From positions 1-12,478 of the forward strand of contig JAKBCJ010000100.1 of the NCBI GenBank assembly GCA_021807975.1: a DNA stretch of 12,478 nt, read 5' to 3'. Position 1 is the first letter of the stretch; every line of letters begins with the position of its first letter. Positions 1 to 5,887 of this stretch are shown piece after piece. Origin of the DNA: Pseudomonadota bacterium (GTDB taxonomy: Bacteria; Pseudomonadota; Alphaproteobacteria; Acetobacterales; Acetobacteraceae). The notes beneath the pieces are model-generated. The model saw only the letters and a list, made by a program, of their open reading frames with translations. It was not told the DNA's origin and did no database searches. Position numbers and translations under genes: made by a program.

Positions 1-195
1 GACCGCCGCAGCGTGAACTTCAACAACGAGGTGGACGCCATTGTGTTTGGCCGAAAAACCGCCGATGCCGCCGGGGCGCTGTTCGACCGGGACATCTCTC
101 GATCGGAACCAATCGACCTTGCCCAATGGCACAACCGGCCATTCACCGAACGCAGTCACGAATTCCTTTCGCGGCTCTGGGAGTTTTTAATGTAG
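1..195 (+). CDS. cls: Cardiolipin synthase / phospholipase D-like protein, C-terminal end (5' truncated by window)
   Basis: Frame 1 is open from the first base to the TAG at 193-195 and encodes the last 64 residues. The stretch DRRSVNFNNEVDAIVFG matches what follows the second HKD motif in bacterial cardiolipin synthases, where the pattern is close to D-x-R-S-x-x-x-N-x-E. The tail, with an acidic/arginine segment, then W-x-x-R-P-x-x-E-R, then a hydrophobic Leu/Trp-rich end, is also typical of the family. These membrane-associated enzymes transfer phosphatidyl groups to make cardiolipin from phosphatidylglycerol. Both HKD catalytic motifs lie outside the window, so activity cannot be judged. 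A GTG at 13 is not the start; the frame is open to the window edge. A different PLD-superfamily phosphatidyltransferase is possible. The family call is fairly sure, the exact substrate less so. Confidence 0.82.
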   Translation, partial: DRRSVNFNNEVDAIVFGRKTADAAGALFDRDISRSEPIDLAQWHNRPFTERSHEFLSRLWEFLM

Positions 196-203
196 GTGAT
201 CGA

Positions 204-254
204 GTGCCCGCGCGGGTGCCGCCAGCCGGCCCGGGCCGGATAGCGCCCGGGCAC
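204..254. repeat. Inverted repeat with a nested perfect palindrome between cls and pgk
   Basis: The outer arms GTGCCCG (204-210) and CGGGCAC (248-254) are perfect complements. Between them lies a perfect 14-bp palindrome, CCGGCCCGGGCCGG (226-239). A strong GC hairpin could form in the RNA just after the cls stop codon. There is no T-run after it, so it is not a classical intrinsic terminator. It could be an mRNA 3'-end stabiliser, part of a Rho-dependent terminator, or a chance product of high GC. Confidence 0.4.
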
Positions 255-284
255 GCCACGCTGTAAAAGGCGCCATCCAAGACC

Positions 285-289
285 AAGGA
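285..289 (+). promoter_or_regulatory. Ribosome binding site of pgk
   Basis: AAGGA lies 9 bases before the ATG at 299 and supports that start. No convincing sigma-70 promoter was seen in 196-298. Confidence 0.6.
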
Positions 290-298
290 CGATCAAAC

Positions 299-1489
299 AT
301 GGCCTTCCGCACACTCGATAACCTGGACGTCGCCGGCAAGCGCGTCCTGCTCCGCGCCGACCTGAATGTTCCGGTGCGCGACGGCAGGATCTCCGACCTC
401 ACCCGTATCGAGCGACTGTCGCCTACCATCCGGGAACTGTCGGACAAGGGCGCCAAGGTCATCGTGTGCAGCCACTTCGATCGCCCCAAGGGCAAGCGGG
501 TGCCGGAAATGTCGCTCGCCCCGATGGCCGCGGCATTGGGGGAAGTATTGGGCAAGCATGTCCGCTTCGTCGAGGACTGCATCGGCGCCGCCGCCGAACA
601 GGCGATCGACCTGCTGGGGCACGGCGACGTGCTGGTATTGGAAAACACCCGTTTCCACGCGGGCGAGGAAAAGAACGACCCCGCTTTCGCCGCCGCTATG
701 GCCAAACTGGCCGATATTTTCGTCAATGACGCGTTCTCCGCCGCCCATCGCGCGCATGCCAGCACGGAAGGCGTGGCGCACCTGCTACCGTCCTACGCCG
801 GCCGCCTGATGCAAGCCGAACTCGAAGCGCTGGACGCCGCCCTCGGCAACCCGGTTCGCCCGGTCGCGGCGACCGTTGGCGGATCGAAGGTGTCCACCAA
901 GCTGGAGCTTCTCGGCAACCTGGTGGGCAAAGTCGATGTGCTGGTGATCGGTGGTGCGATGGCGAACACCTTCCTCGCCGCGCAAGCCGTCGGCGTTGGC
1001 AAATCCCTGCAAGAGGCGGAAATGCATGGTACTGCGCTGGACATCCTGGCCAAGGCAAAAGCCGCCGGTTGCCAGGTCGTGCTGCCAATCGACGCCGTGG
1101 TTGCACGGGAGTTCAGGGCCAACCCGCCGACCGAAACCGTCGCAGTGAACGCCGTTCCCCCCGATACGATGATCCTCGACGTCGGCCCAGCCTCGGTAGG
1201 CGCGCTGATCGCTCGGCTTCCGTCGCTGAAGACCCTGGTGTGGAACGGCCCGCTGGGCGCGTTCGAGACCCCTCCGTTCGATGCCTCCACCGTGGCGCTG
1301 GCGCACGCTGTGGCTGATGCCACCCAAAAGTCCGGTTTGCGCAGCGTCGCCGGGGGGGGGGATACGGTGTCCGCGCTACGTCACGCCGGTGTGCTGGACA
1401 AACTCAGCTATGTGTCCTCCGCCGGCGGTGCGTTCCTGGAGTGGCTGGAAGGCAAGACCCTTCCGGGCGTGGCCGCGCTGGAAGGCTGA
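299..1489 (+). CDS. pgk: Phosphoglycerate kinase
   Basis: This cytoplasmic glycolytic/gluconeogenic enzyme moves phosphate between 1,3-bisphosphoglycerate and ADP. The 396-residue length is normal for bacterial Pgk. The N-terminal substrate lobe shows RADLNVP (residues 19-25), SHFDRPKG (a variant of SHLGRPKG) and VLENTRFHAGEE, followed by NDAFSAAHRAHAS. The C-terminal nucleotide lobe shows VGGSKVSTKLELL, then VWNGPLGAFE, and the catalytic-loop motif GGGDT (352-356), and it ends with the usual LEGKTLPGV. The start has an AAGGA site 9 bases upstream. Pgk is often next to gap or fba, but here it sits between cls and a deoxyribosyltransferase-like gene. The three glycines of GGGDT are encoded as GGG GGG GGG followed by GAT, which makes a run of ten G that is still in frame. 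Identification is essentially certain. Confidence 0.98.
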   Translation: MAFRTLDNLDVAGKRVLLRADLNVPVRDGRISDLTRIERLSPTIRELSDKGAKVIVCSHFDRPKGKRVPEMSLAPMAAALGEVLGKHVRFVEDCIGAAAEQAIDLLGHGDVLVLENTRFHAGEEKNDPAFAAAMAKLADIFVNDAFSAAHRAHASTEGVAHLLPSYAGRLMQAELEALDAALGNPVRPVAATVGGSKVSTKLELLGNLVGKVDVLVIGGAMANTFLAAQAVGVGKSLQEAEMHGTALDILAKAKAAGCQVVLPIDAVVAREFRANPPTETVAVNAVPPDTMILDVGPASVGALIARLPSLKTLVWNGPLGAFETPPFDASTVALAHAVADATQKSGLRSVAGGGDTVSALRHAGVLDKLSYVSSAGGAFLEWLEGKTLPGVAALEG

Positions 1490-1519
1490 CCGAATCGGCA
1501 AAGCCGCTATGCTGGCGGC

Positions 1520-2101
1520 ATGCCCAGGGTTTACCTCGCCGGCCCAGACGTGTTCCTGCCCGACGCCATCGCGTGGATGGAGCGGAAGAAGGCGATCTGC
1601 GCCGGCTACCGGCTGACCGGTGTTTCACCGCTGGATGCGCTGGCGGACGAACCGCCCGACTGGGAACGCTTGCCGGAGTGGCGTCGCATCGCGCTCCGCA
1701 ACGAGGCGCATATCCGAAGCTGCGATGCGATCCTGGCAAACCTGACGCCGTTCCGCGGCCCCAGCGCGGATGTGGGAACGGTGTATGAAATGGGGTTTGC
1801 CCGTGGCCTGGGGCTGAAGATCTTCGGCTATGCCACGGTCGCGGCGCCGTTCCTGGACCGCACTCTGGCGTATCTGGGCGCGGGCCGGCAGACGCCAGAC
1901 GGATCGTGGTGGGACACGGACGGGCTGATGGTGGAACAGTTCGGGCTGTTCGATAACCTGATGATCGAGGCCGGTATCGCCGGGTCCGGCGGCACGCTGG
2001 TTCGCGACGACCAGGACCGTTGGAACGACCTGTCGGTCTTCGAACGGTGCGTGCAGGATGCCGCGAAAACCCTGCTTAACCCGGATAATCCTTCTTTATA
2101 A
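1520..2101 (+). CDS. Nucleoside 2-deoxyribosyltransferase-like protein
   Basis: The 193-residue product fits the nucleoside 2-deoxyribosyltransferase family (PF05014). These cytosolic Rossmann-like enzymes exchange or hydrolyse the base of 2'-deoxynucleosides in salvage, or break down unwanted nucleotides. It opens with the family signature VYLAGPDVFLPDA (from residue 4). NEAHIRSCDAILANLTPFRG (61-80) follows, then DVGTVYEMGFA (84-94), where Asp84 and Glu90 fit the catalytic acidic positions, Glu90 being the expected nucleophile. It starts 30 bases after pgk on the same strand and may be co-transcribed. The ATG at 1520 has no clear Shine-Dalgarno site, but the YLAGPD signature must sit near the N-terminus, which favours this start. 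A 5'-nucleotide N-glycosidase (Rcl-like) activity is an alternative. Family sure, substrate unknown. Confidence 0.85.
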   Translation: MPRVYLAGPDVFLPDAIAWMERKKAICAGYRLTGVSPLDALADEPPDWERLPEWRRIALRNEAHIRSCDAILANLTPFRGPSADVGTVYEMGFARGLGLKIFGYATVAAPFLDRTLAYLGAGRQTPDGSWWDTDGLMVEQFGLFDNLMIEAGIAGSGGTLVRDDQDRWNDLSVFERCVQDAAKTLLNPDNPSL

Positions 2102-2133
2102 GATGGTTTTTCTATAAATCCCTTATTATAAAT
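2096..2133 (+). promoter_or_regulatory. AT-rich island with three TATAA boxes upstream of fic
   Basis: In a strongly GC-rich setting, 2091-2133 is almost free of G and C. TATAA(G/A) occurs three times, beginning at 2097, 2113 and 2127. The last two share TATAAAT exactly, 14 bases apart. This looks like the promoter region of the fic gene, with one or more of the boxes serving as -10 elements. The regular spacing could also be repeated operator half-sites, for instance for the winged helix at the C-terminus of the Fic protein. No good -35 element was seen. Confidence 0.45.
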
Positions 2134-2150
2134 GCCAGTTCCACCGCTTA

Positions 2151-3359
2151 ATGAGGGTTTTGGTGAACCGCGCCGGCTTGTCCCACAATGTCAGAATGGC
2201 GCTGAAGCGGCTTCCGCCGCCATTTGCCAACCATTATGGCGTCGTGCCGTCACCACCCCCGGCAGCGCATCCATCGGTGATTCCGGTTGCGCGCGAATGC
2301 GAGGCGGCAATCATCGCGCTGACCCGGCTTGAAACCATCGCCTCCGAACGCGGCGATCCGTGGCTGGTCAGCCGGATTATCCTGCGCCAGGAAGCGTTGA
2401 GCAGTTCCGCCATCGAAGGAACCAGCAGCACGTTGGACGAACTGCTGCTGGTAGAAGAGACCGGCGATACCAGCGGCCAGTATGCCGCCGGACAGGTGAA
2501 GGATTACGCACTGTGCCTGGACGAGGCGATCCCGCGCGCCATCGCCATCGGACCGAACGTCTTCACCGAGGCGCTGGTCCGTGACCTTCATCGTTCGGTA
2601 ACCCGCGGCGACCCGGATTATCGCGATCCGCCGGGGGCCTTGCGGGAGAAGGTGGTCTGGATCGGCGGGCACGGGAATATCGCCTACTCGACCTATAACC
2701 CGACGCCGCCCGAGGACATCGCCCGCTGTCTGTCGGACAACATCGCCTATATGCGCGGCGATGCGGATGAACTGTACGCCCCCGGGGTCATCACCCGCAT
2801 GGCCGTCGCCCATGCGCATTTTGAGGCTGTCCATCCGTTCTCCGACGGCAACGGCCGCGTCGGCCGGCTGTTGCTGCCGCTGATGATGGCGGCGCAGGGC
2901 CACGCCCCGCTGTATCTGTCGCCCTATATCGAAGCCAATCGCACCGCCTATTACACGGCGCTGAAGGCGGCGCAGCAACGGCATCTGTGGCACGAGATCA
3001 TCGGCTTCATCGCCGAGGCGATCACCGCCACGGTCGCCGAACTTCTGGCGACCCGCGCGGCGCTGCGGGAACTGCATACCGTCTGGCTGTCCCGCCGCAA
3101 ATTCCGGGCTGGGTCGGCGGCGCTGCGGGCGCTGGATGTTCTGCCCCACCACCCGATACTGACAACCGCTCGGCTCGCCTCGGTGCTACAAGTCAGCGCA
3201 CCCCAGGCCAATCAGGCGATCGCCCAACTGATCGAGGCCGGTATCCTGCACGAACGCACCGGCTACCGCCGCAACCGCCTGTTCGCGGCGACCGAGGCGC
3301 TGTCGGTCATCAACCGCCCGTTCGGCGAGGACCCGGTGTTGCCCTCGCCGCCGGGATAA
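2151..3359 (+). CDS. fic: Class II Fic protein (protein AMPylase / nucleotidyltransferase) with C-terminal winged helix
   Basis: Fic enzymes transfer AMP, or less often another nucleotide part, from NTP to Ser/Thr/Tyr hydroxyls of target proteins. The catalytic motif HPFSDGNGRVGR begins at His228 and matches H-x-F-x-D-G-N-G-R-x-x-R completely, so the enzyme should be active. An inhibitory motif, S85-SAI-E89-G90, lies about 140 residues before it. It fits (S/T)xxxE(G/N), and its N-terminal position defines class II (self-inhibited by the glutamate). The preceding helical region resembles Fic_N. The last 100 or so residues (LTTARLASVLQVSAPQANQAI and onward) look like a winged helix-turn-helix, as in Fic proteins of the SO4266 type. 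No antitoxin gene is adjacent, which fits self-inhibition. The ATG at 2151 lacks a ribosome site; an in-frame ATG at 2196 is an alternative start that loses nothing conserved. It ends 6 bases from the convergent thiolase gene. Confidence 0.94.
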   Translation: MRVLVNRAGLSHNVRMALKRLPPPFANHYGVVPSPPPAAHPSVIPVARECEAAIIALTRLETIASERGDPWLVSRIILRQEALSSSAIEGTSSTLDELLLVEETGDTSGQYAAGQVKDYALCLDEAIPRAIAIGPNVFTEALVRDLHRSVTRGDPDYRDPPGALREKVVWIGGHGNIAYSTYNPTPPEDIARCLSDNIAYMRGDADELYAPGVITRMAVAHAHFEAVHPFSDGNGRVGRLLLPLMMAAQGHAPLYLSPYIEANRTAYYTALKAAQQRHLWHEIIGFIAEAITATVAELLATRAALRELHTVWLSRRKFRAGSAALRALDVLPHHPILTTARLASVLQVSAPQANQAIAQLIEAGILHERTGYRRNRLFAATEALSVINRPFGEDPVLPSPPG

Positions 3360-3365
3360 AGCGCT

Positions 3366-4520
3366 TCAAACCGTGGCCGGTCCGCCCAGAATGGTCGTCG
3401 CCTGGGCCGACAATACGCCGCCATTGCCGTGAACCAACGCGACATCGGCCCCGGCGACCTGTCGCTGACCGCATTCGCCGCGCACTTGGCGAACCGCCTC
3501 GATCAGCAGGAACAGCCCGTACATGCCTGGATGGCAATACGACAGGCCGCCGCCATTGGTGTTGACCGCCAGCGCGCCCCCGGGGGCGATCCGCCCGCCC
3601 TCGACGAACCGGCCGCCCTCGCCCTTGGGGCAGAAGCCCAAATCTTCCAGGAACAGAATGGTATTGATGGTGAACGCGTCATACAGCGCCAGCACCGTCA
3701 CATCGGCCGGTTTCAGGCCCGCGGCGCGGTAGGCCCGGGCACCAGATTCGATGGCCCCGGTATGCGTCAGCGTCGGCATCGAGGTAATCGAGGCATGGGT
3801 GATCGACTGTCCGCTGCCCAGCACGTAAACCGGCGTGTGCTTCAGCGCGCGCGCGCGGTCGGCCTTCACCAGCACGATCGCGCCGCCGCCATCGGTGACC
3901 AGGCAGATATCGCGCACGGTAAACGGATCGCTGATCGGACGCGCGTTCAGCACATCGGCGATGGTCAGGGGCTTCTTCTCCCACGCCACCGGGTTCAGCA
4001 GCGCCCATTCGCGGGCGGCCACGGCGACAGCGGCCATTTGCTCCCGCGTCGTGCCATATTCGTGCATGTGCCGGTTGGCGACCATCGCGTATGCGGATGC
4101 GGGCAGGAACGGTTTGTATGGAGTCTCGTAAGGATTGAACTCCCGAGCGCTGGCGGCGCGGCGGCCGACGGTGCGCTGGGTGCTGCCGTAGGCGACGACG
4201 GCGACGTTACACAGACCGGCCTCCAGCGCCGCATGGGCGTGGGCGACATGGACCTCGAACGATGAGCCGCCGACGATGGTGCTGTCGGTATAGGCGTTCG
4301 GAAGACCCAGATACTCGACCAGCGACATGACGGATGTCCGGGCCTGTGTGGTGGCGCAGAACAGGCCGTCCACATCTTTCAGGGTCAGACCGGCGTCCTC
4401 CAGCGCGCGGTGGATGCCCTGGGCCATCAGGTCCATCGGGCTCATCAGCGCGGCGACGGCGCCGATATCGGATTCGGCAGCGCCGACGATCGCGACGCTG
4501 CCGCGGGTCACGCCGGTCAT
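3366..4520 (-). CDS. SCP-x-type thiolase-like protein lacking the nucleophilic cysteine (possible retro-aldolase)
   Basis: The 384-residue thiolase-fold protein starts VAIVGAAESDIG and contains LYDAFTINTILFLEDLGF (the NDAF region). It keeps a histidine in SYCHPGMYG (His330), where thiolases have GHP, and ends with VALVHGNGGVLS. The N-terminal loop that normally carries the acyl-accepting cysteine reads STIVGGSSFEVHV (about residues 80-92), with Gly/Ser and no Cys. The later Cys-x-Gly site reads HGNGG (364-368), again without Cys. Classical thiolysis is therefore unlikely. Cys-poor SCP2-thiolase-like proteins that pair with DUF35 partners, such as the steroid side-chain enzyme Ltp2, act as retro-aldolases on hydroxyacyl-CoA esters, and that is my inferred role here. 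The start codon overlaps the upstream DUF35 stop (ATGA), so the two are probably translated together and may form a complex. An acyl-CoA acetyltransferase annotation would be the default. Family sure, reaction inferred. Confidence 0.92.
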   Translation of the reverse strand: MTGVTRGSVAIVGAAESDIGAVAALMSPMDLMAQGIHRALEDAGLTLKDVDGLFCATTQARTSVMSLVEYLGLPNAYTDSTIVGGSSFEVHVAHAHAALEAGLCNVAVVAYGSTQRTVGRRAASAREFNPYETPYKPFLPASAYAMVANRHMHEYGTTREQMAAVAVAAREWALLNPVAWEKKPLTIADVLNARPISDPFTVRDICLVTDGGGAIVLVKADRARALKHTPVYVLGSGQSITHASITSMPTLTHTGAIESGARAYRAAGLKPADVTVLALYDAFTINTILFLEDLGFCPKGEGGRFVEGGRIAPGGALAVNTNGGGLSYCHPGMYGLFLLIEAVRQVRGECGQRQVAGADVALVHGNGGVLSAQATTILGGPATV

Positions 4521-4903
4521 TGGCCGTTCTCCACCGGGGTGAACACGGGGTAGGGGTCTTCGTCGCCCTCTGGCGTGTGGACGCGGAATGCGACTCGCAT
4601 GCCGATTTTCACCCGGGTGGGTTCGATATCCTCGATCCGGCTCATCATCCGGAAGCCTTCGTCCACATCCACCAGGCAGACATTATGCGTCGCACCGCCC
4701 TGCGCATGCACCACGGTAGTGGCATGTACGGTCCCCAGGCCCTTGCTGACCCGCCATTCCAGGTCGGCCGCGCCGGTTTCGGGCGCGATGACCCGCGGAT
4801 AGAATACAGCGTGACCCAACGAAGGACTGAACTGGTAGCCCAACTCGCCGCGCTTCAGATGCGCGATATAGGTCGCGAGGGGGGATTCGGCCGCATTCGG
4901 CAT
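4517..4903 (-). CDS. DUF35 OB-fold protein, partner of the thiolase-like protein, zinc-ribbon cysteines lost
   Basis: The 128-residue product has the DUF35/ChsH2-type layout: a short N-terminal helix, a rubredoxin-like zinc-ribbon region, then an OB fold with GLGTVHATTVVH, NVCLVDVDEGFRMMSRI and VKIGMRVAFRV. Members bind SCP-x thiolases, dehydrogenases or hydratases and support acyl-CoA chemistry. The ribbon region reads YQFSPSLGHAVFYPRVIAPETGAADLEW (positions 22-49). The HAVFYPR core between the cysteine pairs is intact, but Ser/Leu and Ala/Thr stand where the two C-x-x-C pairs belong. The start at 4901-4903 is chosen because AAGGAAG lies just upstream and because the longer open frame (to 5452) runs over yqgE. 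Its stop shares ATGA with the thiolase start. The gene is first in a two-gene minus-strand unit, divergent from yqgE. Confidence 0.92.
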   Translation of the reverse strand: MPNAAESPLATYIAHLKRGELGYQFSPSLGHAVFYPRVIAPETGAADLEWRVSKGLGTVHATTVVHAQGGATHNVCLVDVDEGFRMMSRIEDIEPTRVKIGMRVAFRVHTPEGDEDPYPVFTPVENGQ

Positions 4904-4917
4904 CGAGGCTTCCTTTG

Positions 4918-4950
4918 ACGTTTCGTCCGCAACGGTAGCAACGCAAACGT
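4918..4950. repeat. Spaced inverted repeat in the divergent DUF35/yqgE intergenic region
   Basis: ACGTTT (4918-4923) and AAACGT (4945-4950) are perfect complements separated by 21 bases. The flanks are partly complementary too (ACGTTTCGT against ACGCAAACGT). The 108-base region between the two divergent starts must hold promoters for both genes, and this repeat could be an operator. The arms are short, so chance is possible. No strong -35/-10 pair was found. Confidence 0.22.
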
Positions 4951-5011
4951 TCCCGCACAAACCGGCACCGCACCGCTTGCACCGGGCGGGCGTTGAGACC
5001 AAATTCAGGCA

Positions 5012-5605
5012 ATGTCCACGTTCCAGATCGATACCAATGCCCCTGCGCCGGAAGGGTTTCTGACCGGCCAGTTGCTGATCGCGATGCCGTCGATGGCGGA
5101 CCCGCGCTTTCAGCAGAGTGTGATCTATGTCTGCGCCCACACGCCGGATGGCGCGATGGGCCTGGTGCTGAACCGCCCGATCGTCAAACCGACCTTCGAC
5201 GATCTGCTGAAGCAACTGAACGTCGAGCCGGTCCCGCCCGCCAGGGAAATCAAGCTGTATGCCGGCGGCCCGGTCGAGAATGCCCGCGGATTCGTGCTTC
5301 ATACCAGCGACTGGACAGGCGAGGGCAGCCTGCGCGTTACCGGCGACACCGCGCTGACCGCCAGCCTGGACGTGCTGAAAGTCATCGCCGAGGGCGGTGG
5401 ACCGCGCGAGTGCGTGCTGGCGTTGGGTTACGCGGGCTGGGGCCCCGGTCAACTCGATCAGGAAATCCAGCAGAATTCATGGCTGTCGGTTCCAGCGGAC
5501 GAAACGCTGCTGTTCGATAAGCAGCATGACACCAAGTGGCGTCGCGCCTTCGCCAAGTTGCGGGTCGATCCACTGCTGCTGTCCGGCGTTGCCGGGCACG
5601 CCTAG
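5012..5605 (+). CDS. yqgE: YqgE/AlgH family protein (UPF0301)
   Basis: The 197-residue protein has the full family pattern: FLTGQLLIAMPSMADPRF at the start, QSVIYVCAHTPDGAMGLVLNRP (from about residue 35), IKLYAGGPVENARGFVLHTSDW in the middle, and ALGYAGWGPGQLDQEI with NSWLSVPADE after it. The length is normal. The family is a small alpha/beta cytosolic fold with no catalytic site established. It was linked to alginate regulation in Pseudomonas (AlgH), but its biochemical role is unknown. The ATG at 5012 has only a weak AGG just upstream. It is divergent from the DUF35/thiolase unit and convergent with moaD, with a 14-base gap. Family assignment is very safe. Confidence 0.97.
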   Translation: MSTFQIDTNAPAPEGFLTGQLLIAMPSMADPRFQQSVIYVCAHTPDGAMGLVLNRPIVKPTFDDLLKQLNVEPVPPAREIKLYAGGPVENARGFVLHTSDWTGEGSLRVTGDTALTASLDVLKVIAEGGGPRECVLALGYAGWGPGQLDQEIQQNSWLSVPADETLLFDKQHDTKWRRAFAKLRVDPLLLSGVAGHA

Positions 5606-5619
5606 GTCAGCCTCGCGCT

Positions 5620-5883
5620 CTACCCCCCGGTAACCGGGGGAAACAATCCGATTTCATCCCCCGGGCGCACCGATGTGCCGGGATCGGCGAACTCCTGGTT
5701 CACCGAACATCGCACCGACTTCCGGTTCCGCAGCGCGGCTTCATGGCCTGGACCGCGGGAGGGCAGGTAGTCCAGCAGGTCCGCGACCGTGCGAACCGTC
5801 TCCGGCAGGTCGAATGCCTCCTGCGCGCGGCCTACCCGCTCCCTCAGCCAGGCGAAATAGAGAATGGTGACAGACCGAGCCAA
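5620..5883 (-). CDS. moaD: MoaD-like molybdopterin synthase sulfur-carrier subunit
   Basis: The 87-residue ubiquitin-like (beta-grasp) protein begins VTILYFAWLRERVGRAQEAF and ends EIGLFPPVTGG. The terminal Gly-Gly is the hallmark of MoaD: its last glycine is adenylated by MoeB and turned into a thiocarboxylate, which gives sulfur to precursor Z in the MoaD/MoaE complex. No moaE is in the window; the gene downstream is convergent. The start is TTG at 5881-5883, because no ATG or GTG lies near the conserved first strand. That TTG is only 4 bases after the msrB stop, so translation is probably coupled to msrB. Another small sulfur carrier of the MoaD/ThiS superfamily is possible, but the modBC genes nearby support a molybdenum role. 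Confidence 0.87.
   Translation of the reverse strand: MARSVTILYFAWLRERVGRAQEAFDLPETVRTVADLLDYLPSRGPGHEAALRNRKSVRCSVNQEFADPGTSVRPGDEIGLFPPVTGG
5623..5640. repeat. GC-rich inverted repeat at the convergent yqgE/moaD junction
   Basis: CCCCCGGT and ACCGGGGG are perfect 8-base arms around a single central A. The repeat lies inside the 3' end of moaD, encodes its conserved P-P-V-T-G-G tail, and falls about 20 bases after the yqgE stop. It could form a hairpin in both transcripts at this tail-to-tail junction, but a one-base loop is unfavourable and there is no T-tract. It may only reflect codon choice. Confidence 0.35.
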
Positions 5884-5887
5884 GGCG

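Noticed and set aside
2132..2332. Small plus-strand open frame starting in the AT-rich island before fic (66 codons), as a possible antitoxin.
   Set aside because: It overlaps the Fic N-terminus in another frame, has no antitoxin-like features, and class II Fic proteins carry their own inhibitory motif.
2250..3152. Minus-strand open frame of 300 codons opposite fic.
   Set aside because: Low-complexity Gly/Arg/Gln/Asp composition and no family resemblance; it is a shadow of the Fic reading frame.
3429..4265. Plus-strand open frame of 278 codons opposite the thiolase-like gene.
   Set aside because: Composition typical of antisense shadows, and the minus-strand thiolase reading is clear.
4904..5452. 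In-frame upstream extension of the DUF35 gene, including a Cys-rich stretch (CKRCGAGLCGNVC) that might look like the missing zinc ribbon.
   Set aside because: The true ribbon position is inside the protein after the start at 4903 and is aligned by HAVFYPR. Most of the extension is antisense to yqgE, and a good ribosome site supports the 4903 start. The cysteines just upstream lie in the intergenic region and would be outside the domain.
5623..5640. Intrinsic terminator at the yqgE/moaD junction.
   Set aside because: The inverted repeat has a one-base loop and no T-tract on either strand, and it encodes the conserved MoaD tail; it is listed only as a repeat.
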